A DNA stretch of 64,000 nucleotides from Asticcacaulis sp. (GTDB lineage: Bacteria; Pseudomonadota; Alphaproteobacteria; Caulobacterales; Caulobacteraceae): NCBI GenBank assembly GCA_024707255.1, contig JANQAC010000001.1:1984001-2048000 (forward strand), written 5' to 3'. Under the pieces are notes generated by a model, which was not told where the DNA came from, did not search any database, and saw nothing but the letters and a program-made list of their open reading frames with translations. A program made the position numbers and the translations under genes. This document shows positions 58,301-64,000 of the stretch, in pieces; positions within the stretch are counted from its first letter, which is position 1; every line of letters begins with the position of its first letter.

Positions 58301-61300
58301 GGTTGTCTGCCAATGCCGTTATGCAGAAACTGCGTGAGGGCGGACAGTGGAACAATATTTCCGACCGTGTGGCGTACTTTGCGCAATATGCCCGCTCGGC
58401 CGAGCATTCGGCGCAACAGCCGTCAAAGGTTTTGCGCCGTTACGAAGAAGACTTCAAGGATGGCCAGATCAATATACTCAACTGTTCGACGACCATGGAA
58501 ATGGGGGTCGACATCGGGTCGGTATCCACCGTGATGATGACCAATGTCCCGCCTTCGATCGCCAACTACCGTCAGCGCGTTGGCCGCGCCGGTCGTCGCG
58601 GGCAGGCCATGTCTCTGGCTTTCACCTATTGCAAGGATCGACCGCTCGATCGTGAAGCGTTTTCAGCGCCCCTGAAGTATCTGGATCGCGGTATGGCCCC
58701 GCCGAAAGTGGCCTTGTCCAGCCGCCCAATCGTGCAAAGACATGTCAACGCTTACCTGCTGCGCGCATTCCTGATTGAACGGGCAGGGGATGCGTTGCGC
58801 ATGAAGATCGGGGCCTTCATGGGCTGCACGCCGCAGATCGATGAGGCGCGGGTGAAGCGGGAGGAGCGTCCCGTAGGCCGCTTCAGCGAGTGGCTGGGGC
58901 TGCCGGATACGCGCAACCTTCATAGGGAGGCGCTCCAGGGGCTGGTGGCGCGGTCCGTACTCGAAGGCGAGACCGGGCTTCTGGACGATGCGAAAGCCGC
59001 TATCGATGAGGTAGAGACGCGCTTTGTTTTTGAGTGGCAAGGATTTCAGGATCTGGCCAGGGAAGAAGGCGGGGCGGCCAGACAGTCACGCATGGGCGTG
59101 GAGTTGAACCGGCTTTGCGACGACTTCCTGCTGAGCGCGCTGGCGGATCGCGGCTTTCTTCCCGGACATGGTTTTCCGAATCACGTCGTGACCTTCATCC
59201 CGAAAAGGCCGCCGCATTCGCCGGAGACAGCCGATGGCAGACGGTCGTTTCGCGCCGCGGGCCCGCAACGCTCACTCGACCTGGCCATTCGTGATTACGC
59301 ACCGGGTTCCGAAGTCGTTTTGGATGGATTGGTACATCGCAGCGCCGGCGTTACGCTCAACTGGAAGCGTCCGGCATCCGAGGAAAAGGTGAGCGAGGTG
59401 CAATCGCTCAGCATCCACTGGCACTGCAATGATTGTGGCGCCAGTGATTCAACCAAACGCTTTCCAGAGGGCTGCACGGCCTGTGGTTCGGCAAATTTCG
59501 ATCAGACGGAGTATTTGCAACCAGCCGGATTTACGGTCGATCCACGCGAAAACTACCATGCCGACACGGATACGATCAGTTATGTTCCGGCGCAGCCTCC
59601 GGAAGTGTCCACGCGTGATGCGCCGTGGCGGGCCCTGCCGTGGCCGGATACCGGGCGGATGCGTCAGTCGCGCATCGGTCGCGTCTTCTATGCCAACCAT
59701 GGTCCGGAAGGGAATAAATACGCCCTTTGCCTGCATTGCGGACGGGCGGAAACCGAGCCGCTGCAAGGCAGCGATCATCAGCCCTTGCTGGAGCACAGGC
59801 CGCTGCGCTGGGGACGCACCGAAAGCCACGATCGCTGCCAGGGCAATGATAATGCCTGGAAGATAAAACGTCACATTGCGCTGGGACATGAGATCACCAC
59901 GGATGTCCTCGAGTTGCAGCTTGCCAGGACAATGAGCGAAGGCGCGGCCAATGCACTGGCTATCGCCTTGCGTGAAAGCCTGGCGCGACAATTAGGTATC
60001 GAGGCCGACGAGATGGGGTTTGCCACGCGCATGATGCCTGGGCCCTATGCCGCTGTTTCTCCCTCGCTGCTGTTGTTCGATAAGGCGGCGGGTGGCGCCG
60101 GCTTTGCCGTATCAATCGAGGACTATCTCGAATCCGTTCTGAAGGGGTGCGAAGATATCCTCGACTGCCGGACGCCTGGGTGTGTAAAGGCGTGTGCCGC
60201 CTGTGTGCTGACCTCGGATGCACCGGATCGTGAAGATGCGCTTGATCGCGTCGAAGCTCTGGATTACCTTCGGGCTTATCTGCTGCGTAAGGCGGAATTG
60301 GCACCGGAAGACCGTCTGGTGCCGAATGCCCGGTTGTCGATATCCGTTCTTAATGAAATCCACCACGCATTAAGGGCAGAGACGCAGACGCGGCGTCTTT
60401 ATGTTTACCTGCCACCTGACGCGGATCTGGCCGGACTGAATGCGTGGGTGGCGGCATCCGATCTGGCAATCTGGAGTCGCAGGGGCTATCCCGTCACCCT
60501 GGTCGCGCCGCCCGATTGGTTGAAGTCCCTTGATGTCGCCAGTCGCATGACACTGAGGGATTTCGTACTCAGATCGAACATCTCACTGGCGAGAGGCCCT
60601 TCGCCACTGGAGGGCATCGCGGTACTGGCTGTGGTGGAGGGGCCTTCCAGCCGCCAGGTCTGGGCCTGCCGCGAGGCCCAGGCGGTCGAAATCAGCGCCT
60701 ATTGGGGGCAGGCGACCAATGCGCCCGTCATTTGCGGCACCCTGGCCGTACAGGCAGAGGTCATACCTGTTGTACTCGATACACTGCTGCCCAAGCCAGG
60801 TGCCCGGTTCAAAACGATAACCACTGAACTGGATCAGATGATCGACCGTTGGGGAAAGGTCATGGCGCGACATATGCTGGATCAGTTTAAAGCCTGCGGA
60901 GTGAACGTGGTGGGCAATATCACACAACTAACCTACTACGATCCCTACGTCCGCAGTCCCATGGTCGGGCGGCTGTTCCTGGATACGGTTGCGGCCTTGC
61001 AGGATATCAATGGGGCAAAGATCCCGGTGATACTTAAGACCGACGTACCCGTGAGTGACCGCGGCTCCCCCTGGCTGATTACCCATGCATGGAGCAACGG
61101 CGAGGCTGCCGCGGAAGGGCTCATGGCTTATGCCCGGCGACTGGGTATCGATCTGACGGTTGAACTGCAAAAAGTCCCGCATGGCCGTTACATGCTTTTC
61201 CGAACCGCGCAGGGGCGCGAGATGCAGATCGTCATGGATCAGGGATTTGGCGCGTGGTCCTTGCCGCGCGGCAGCGATCAGCGCTTCCGTTTTACGGCAG

Positions 61301-61395
61301 ATCCAGACACGCAGGCGGTGGAGCTAAGCGCTGTCAATGGACTTGTGCAGAGGCAGAGCCACAGCCTTTCCTACATCGTGGCTGTGGCGGAATAG
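55303..61395 (+). CDS. druE: DruE-like DEAD/DEAH helicase with DUF1998
   Basis: 2030 residues. Walker A GTGSGKTE near 124-131, DEAH near 260 (VLDEAHSF), SATIGEG (motif III), FTDSRQGTARMS, NCSTTMEMGVDIGSV and QRVGRAGRRGQ (motif VI) near 1087 make a complete superfamily 2 helicase. Zn-ribbon-like Cys groups are near 434-475, 1375-1394 and 1476. The DUF1998 domain follows (about 1535-1650) with DKAAGGAGFAVSIEDYL and CRTPGCVKACAACVL. This is the layout and size of DruE from Druantia defence systems. The frame is uninterrupted. Second gene after the DruH-like gene. Confidence 0.85.
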   Translation: MTPFSTLEDINQRGAEAIIAQSGLSHAGLKAELRALFSGARGAHGRLMSEPVLEAAHPYIPAKNTLAEVPADVLHPRFVEIVSGLDEKDEYRFPGQRRPFRHQYEAWRTLSDHKKPQSVLVTSGTGSGKTECFLFPILSDLTRQAQAQNAPLEGVQALMLYPLNALIESQRLRLSAWTRPLNGKVRYALYNGDMDNDLKADVRRSNLQAEPERVPDRKILRETPPPVLVTNITMLEYMLARIEDQPIIEKSRGKLKWIVLDEAHSFVGAAAAEIALLLRRVLLAFDVRPEEVHFVATSATIGEGADTLQRLKAFLAEIGGIGDDQVHVIEGGRQLPGRPLGAGGLTDLASRTPQALYDGLGSDPDIWSLVEGLLKAARPLSAFEPLARRYGTETEDFIAQLSRAARSHPVTGESERLLPLRIHAFERSVPGIWACLNPDCGPSIPDWPFGRLFSERADQCPDCRSPALEILSCIDCGTPMLTAVEGRQGRLVSPGRPASRDEFAAEAARDVDEADDDEASPDEAPENEPVTLRQYYLMSAKPSAAARMEHIDLATGCIVGQAGEGIRTFRVELRNDGDVHCPCCGANPRNGAVIRPLRFGAPFMIGNAAPLLLDGVTPKVTDNSAPYGGRGLLSFTDSRQGTARMSARIQAEAERNFVRSFIYHSVQHSLTATQSSKPEAENIRSQLAALATVPAPPPPVLAMIEDLQRKLAGLTQANTQGIAWNDLIDRLSERIETHQWIAEVWGGREADYNQPRRLAEFLILRELARRPRHANSVETLGLARLRFPIIDECGHVPDVFLRHGKSLQDWKDYLSAIVTHFVRNNRCVDFADVHRNWLLPRQGQPPRPGYLKGLLPPGQSFDGTSRINWPVAHGQKGNRSGPVAMLVRGLGLDLTNTGDRDDLDDCLRAAWDRISMLLSSNPDRRGLDFTKAFVAPVTKAYICPETRRLLDVAPFGLTPYGQGHVKVEKLKVQAVDMPSHPMPKLGQFNEIEASDAIRDWLSANAVMQKLREGGQWNNISDRVAYFAQYARSAEHSAQQPSKVLRRYEEDFKDGQINILNCSTTMEMGVDIGSVSTVMMTNVPPSIANYRQRVGRAGRRGQAMSLAFTYCKDRPLDREAFSAPLKYLDRGMAPPKVALSSRPIVQRHVNAYLLRAFLIERAGDALRMKIGAFMGCTPQIDEARVKREERPVGRFSEWLGLPDTRNLHREALQGLVARSVLEGETGLLDDAKAAIDEVETRFVFEWQGFQDLAREEGGAARQSRMGVELNRLCDDFLLSALADRGFLPGHGFPNHVVTFIPKRPPHSPETADGRRSFRAAGPQRSLDLAIRDYAPGSEVVLDGLVHRSAGVTLNWKRPASEEKVSEVQSLSIHWHCNDCGASDSTKRFPEGCTACGSANFDQTEYLQPAGFTVDPRENYHADTDTISYVPAQPPEVSTRDAPWRALPWPDTGRMRQSRIGRVFYANHGPEGNKYALCLHCGRAETEPLQGSDHQPLLEHRPLRWGRTESHDRCQGNDNAWKIKRHIALGHEITTDVLELQLARTMSEGAANALAIALRESLARQLGIEADEMGFATRMMPGPYAAVSPSLLLFDKAAGGAGFAVSIEDYLESVLKGCEDILDCRTPGCVKACAACVLTSDAPDREDALDRVEALDYLRAYLLRKAELAPEDRLVPNARLSISVLNEIHHALRAETQTRRLYVYLPPDADLAGLNAWVAASDLAIWSRRGYPVTLVAPPDWLKSLDVASRMTLRDFVLRSNISLARGPSPLEGIAVLAVVEGPSSRQVWACREAQAVEISAYWGQATNAPVICGTLAVQAEVIPVVLDTLLPKPGARFKTITTELDQMIDRWGKVMARHMLDQFKACGVNVVGNITQLTYYDPYVRSPMVGRLFLDTVAALQDINGAKIPVILKTDVPVSDRGSPWLITHAWSNGEAAAEGLMAYARRLGIDLTVELQKVPHGRYMLFRTAQGREMQIVMDQGFGAWSLPRGSDQRFRFTADPDTQAVELSAVNGLVQRQSHSLSYIVAVAE

Positions 61396-62006
61396 TGAAC
61401 CGTGGCGTCTGTCCGTTGTCGCACCTTCCAGGCCATGACAGCCACAACTGGACGCGTAAATCCCTGCCGCGCGCCTGATTGAACAGAGGTGTCATGCCTC
61501 GCTTTTCTGCTCGGTGAAGGACATCAATACGGTACTTCACTGAGCGGCAAGCTGGCTTTCGCATATCTGGTGGAAAATCATCGCGTCCCGTAAAGCCACA
61601 ACACATTGAAATATTGCATGATATTTAAATTCGGATATTGCGCATTTTATGTTATCAGTTTGCCAAATTTGACCATCACTTAAATTGTGCTATTAAATCA
61701 ATTGGATAATCCAGATAAATTTTCTGTCGCCCCCATGATGGACTGGACAGCATCCTGAATAAATTCAAATATTTATCATGTTTCGGGTGCAATTTGAGTG
61801 CAGTGAAGAAAAGTAAGTCGCTGATATCAGAGCGTATTTAAGCGTGCACACGACGCCACCGCTGCGAATAATTTAATATTGAAATGCCGACTTGTGCGAT
61901 GGGTTGTGTGGCAATGCCAATTCGTCCAATTGTTTGTTGGCTTGAGCTGGCATTGCCGGAACCGTTCCTGCGCATTTCGACGCTTGGGACACGCTCATAA
62001 CTGCCG
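61396..62006. other. AT-rich gap at the right edge of the defence island
   Basis: About 610 bases without a gene that I can support. The part 61600-61830 is markedly AT-rich compared with the rest of the window and has no coding bias. Short open frames here have no recognisable product. It may be remnant or boundary DNA left by acquisition of the island; I found no clear direct repeat or integrase fragment. Confidence 0.45.
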
Positions 62007-62816
62007 TTAACTTTTGAACCCGAAGCTCTTGCGCAGGCTGCTGTCAACGGCACCCGCCGGCATGAACCTGCGCAGCCGGCTTAAGAGCTTAGCCTTGCCG
62101 TCGGCGGGTTGGCGCATTTGATACGGACCATTGATCACCGTCAGGATTTTCTCAGCGACTGAAACAGGCGCCGGTGCGGCCTTGATCTGCGCGATCACAG
62201 CCTTCATTGTTGCACTGGTCTGGCTTGCATAGTCACCAAACCCCTCACTTACCTGAGCAGAATTCGTGTCCAGATTGGTGTTGGTAAAGGAAGGTTCGAC
62301 CAGAACGACCCTCACATTGAACTCACGCACCTCATGATCCAGAGATTCCGACATGCCTTCCAAGGCGTGCTTGCTACTGGCATAAAGCCCCATAAAAGGT
62401 GCCGGCAGGAAGCCCAAAACGGAACTGAGATTGATGATCAACCCTTGTCTGGCGTGACGCATGGACGGGAGGACGGCACGCATCATCCGCAACGGGCCAA
62501 AAACATTCGTATCGAATAGTGCCTGAGCTTCCTTGATCGATGTCTGTTCAACAGGTCCAACCAGAGACACCCCGGCATTGTTGATCAGAACGTCTATCCT
62601 GCCCGCCTCGGCTAAGACCCAATCGATAAAATCTGCCACCGATGCGTCATCGGTGACGTCGAGCACACCAAACTCAAGGTTTGGAACCAAGGGGGCGAGC
62701 GGCGCACGGCGCGCGCCCGCAAATACCCGAAACCCTTTTTGGGCCAGGAGACGCGCCGTCGCTTCACCGATTCCTGACGATGCGCCTGTAATGACGATAA
62801 CCTTGTCCTTGGACAT
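62007..62816 (-). CDS. Short-chain dehydrogenase/reductase (SDR)
   Basis: 269 residues from the ATG at 62816 (GAGGAG seven bases ahead; a TTG five codons earlier is ignored). Classical SDR: TGASSGIG (cofactor, residues 9-16), NNAG, the catalytic Ser in NLSSVLGF and the Y-x-x-x-K pair in YASSKHALEG. ARR after the second strand favours NADP(H). The oxidoreductase ending ('GP(V/I)EQTS...FDTNVFG') matches the group often annotated as oxidoreductases of unknown substrate. It follows the efflux gene in the same direction. Confidence 0.88.
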   Translation of the reverse strand: MSKDKVIVITGASSGIGEATARLLAQKGFRVFAGARRAPLAPLVPNLEFGVLDVTDDASVADFIDWVLAEAGRIDVLINNAGVSLVGPVEQTSIKEAQALFDTNVFGPLRMMRAVLPSMRHARQGLIINLSSVLGFLPAPFMGLYASSKHALEGMSESLDHEVREFNVRVVLVEPSFTNTNLDTNSAQVSEGFGDYASQTSATMKAVIAQIKAAPAPVSVAEKILTVINGPYQMRQPADGKAKLLSRLRRFMPAGAVDSSLRKSFGFKS

Positions 62817-62849
62817 GTAGATACTCCTCAATTTAACAATTTTTTGGTG

Positions 62850-64000
62850 TCAGAGACCCTGTGCCCGGTAAAGCGCCGCCGCTTTCATTGAACGGTCCGC
62901 CTCGGCATCGATAAGGGCGCGGCGGGCAGTCTCAAGCTGGATGGCGGAGGCTTGCCACGCGGTTCTGGGTGTCAGGCCTGCCCTGTACTGACGATCCGCC
63001 TCATCGTGGCGGCGCGCCGCGGCCTCCAGATCCGCCGCCGCCAGAGCGGTACGATGTTCGGCCTGTTCGGCGGCGACCCATTTGGTTCGCACATCCGCAA
63101 GCGAGGCGATGGCTGTCAGGCGATAGCCCTCATAGGCCTGAACCTCTCTGGCCGATGCGGCGTTAATCTGGCCCTTGATGCGACCAAAATTGAGCAGGGG
63201 CCAGTAAACGGTGGCGGCTGTGTTCCACACATCAACCGAAGGGCCAACGCTGGTATCCTGACTTCCGAAGAAGGCCCCAATCGACAGATTGGGAAACAGG
63301 GCGGCCTGGGCTGAGCGGGTCGATGCGCGGGCCGCTGTAAGGTTGGATTCGGCCATGCGCATATCCGGGCGGTCGCGCAAGATGGCCAGTGGCGTGTTGA
63401 CCGCCTCGGCATGACGCAATGTCGGCACTTTCCCTATACTCGACAAGGATGCCCGCAGGCTCATGTCATCATCGCCCGTCAGGACGCTGAGCACATTGAT
63501 ATATTGCTCGCAGGCGTCGGTGAACCGACTGATGCCGGTGTCCGCTGCCCGCGTCTCATTATCCGCCGCGTGCCATTGACCCTCGGTAATCAGCCCTTTC
63601 TGCCACTGGTCGCGCACGCTGGCGGAAATCTCATGTGCCGCCGCCGAGGTCACCTGAAGGCTGGCGAGATTTTGCTGGCACTGACGCAAGCCGATATAGG
63701 TGGCAATGACTTCAAGACGAACGGCGCCTTTGACGTCTTCCAGTGAGGCCTCTACGCTGGCGGCATTGGCTTTGGCGGCCTTGGATCGGGCTTTAAGGCC
63801 GCCGAAGAGATCAAGGTCATAACTGGCATTAAGTTCGCCCTGGGCAATATCAATCGTCCGATTGCCATAGGTCAGGCCAACATCCCCGCGCTGAACCACA
63901 CCGGCGGCGGCGATGTCCGGAAACAGCAGTGATCTCACTGTGGTATGGGTGGCGCGTGCCTCCTGAAGGCGAGCGGTAGCCATCCTGATGTCATGGCTTT
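62850..64000 (-). CDS. TolC/NodT-type outer-membrane efflux protein, 5' end outside window
   Basis: 383 residues are seen and the frame stays open to the edge (SHDIRMATARLQEARA), so the start lies beyond. Two repeats of the outer-membrane efflux protein domain are recognisable: ELNASYDLDLFGGLKARSKAA...ATYIGLRQCQQNL and RPDMRMAESNLTAARASTRSAQAALFPNLSIGAFFG with WPLLNFGRIKGQI. It forms the outer-membrane channel of an RND or MFS tripartite pump whose other genes should lie beyond the window edge. The SDR gene follows 33 bases after its stop. Confidence 0.9.
   Translation of the reverse strand, partial: SHDIRMATARLQEARATHTTVRSLLFPDIAAAGVVQRGDVGLTYGNRTIDIAQGELNASYDLDLFGGLKARSKAAKANAASVEASLEDVKGAVRLEVIATYIGLRQCQQNLASLQVTSAAAHEISASVRDQWQKGLITEGQWHAADNETRAADTGISRFTDACEQYINVLSVLTGDDDMSLRASLSSIGKVPTLRHAEAVNTPLAILRDRPDMRMAESNLTAARASTRSAQAALFPNLSIGAFFGSQDTSVGPSVDVWNTAATVYWPLLNFGRIKGQINAASAREVQAYEGYRLTAIASLADVRTKWVAAEQAEHRTALAAADLEAAARRHDEADRQYRAGLTPRTAWQASAIQLETARRALIDAEADRSMKAAALYRAQGL

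Noticed and set aside
61334..61606. Minus-strand open frame at the end of the helicase gene
   Set aside because: Overlaps the helicase 3' end, has no recognisable domain and lies in a composition transition zone.

Overview
The window reads as a chromosomal segment of an alphaproteobacterium. The GC-rich codon use, TonB-dependent receptor, OmpA with a polyproline linker, DUF1993/DUF4166/DUF2269 proteins and the palindromic intergenic repeats with AAAAGTG/CACTTTT arms suggest Caulobacteraceae, perhaps Asticcacaulis. That placement is inference from gene content; no marker gene settles it.

Layout. 1-8 kb: housekeeping and metabolic genes (TPR fragment, DUF1993, a saccharopine-dehydrogenase-like/DUF4166 pair, GST, a cytochrome b/molybdopterin oxidoreductase pair, ybaK, threonine aldolase). 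8.1-12.4 kb: a three-gene unit of periplasmic cupredoxin, membrane HAMP-GGDEF-EAL protein and outer-membrane protein. 12.7-17.3 kb: tRNA-Ser(CGA), OmpA and a TonB-dependent receptor. 17.4-20.7 kb: the agmatine-to-putrescine pair aguA/aguB, a small exported protein and a TetR regulator.

20.7-44.2 kb is a coherent anaerobic-respiration block: moaB, ric/ytfE, ubiT-ubiU-ubiV (O2-independent ubiquinone synthesis), nnrS, moaA, a Crp/Fnr-type regulator, narK1-narK2-narGHJI plus a parvulin, a hemerythrin-like protein, a carbonic-anhydrase-like protein, moaD, an alternative oxidase, and nrdD-nrdG. Six FNR/Dnr-type boxes (TTGAY-N4-RTCAA) precede its transcription units. It would reduce nitrate to nitrite and protect against NO; no nir, nor or nos gene is present here.

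44.2-61.4 kb is a defence island. One leftward operon holds a WYL regulator (BrxR/CapW-like), hsdM, hsdS, a GIY-YIG-like protein and hsdR. A divergent rightward operon holds a YjiT/DruH-like protein and a 2030-aa DUF1998 helicase (DruE-like), i.e. a type III Druantia-like pair. The 158-bp gap between them carries two copies of the palindrome ATACGTAT. 61.4-64 kb: an AT-rich gap, an SDR oxidoreductase and a TolC/NodT-type outer-membrane efflux gene running off the end.

At least thirteen genes or gene ends are broken by single-base indels, mostly in short homopolymers (aguA, ubiV, nnrS, moaA, narG twice, narJ twice, hsdR twice, hsdS, druH, the molybdopterin oxidoreductase 3' end, probably the Crp/Fnr gene). 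Each restored frame gives a full-length family member, so I read most as sequence errors rather than decay; for these genes I give the full span.
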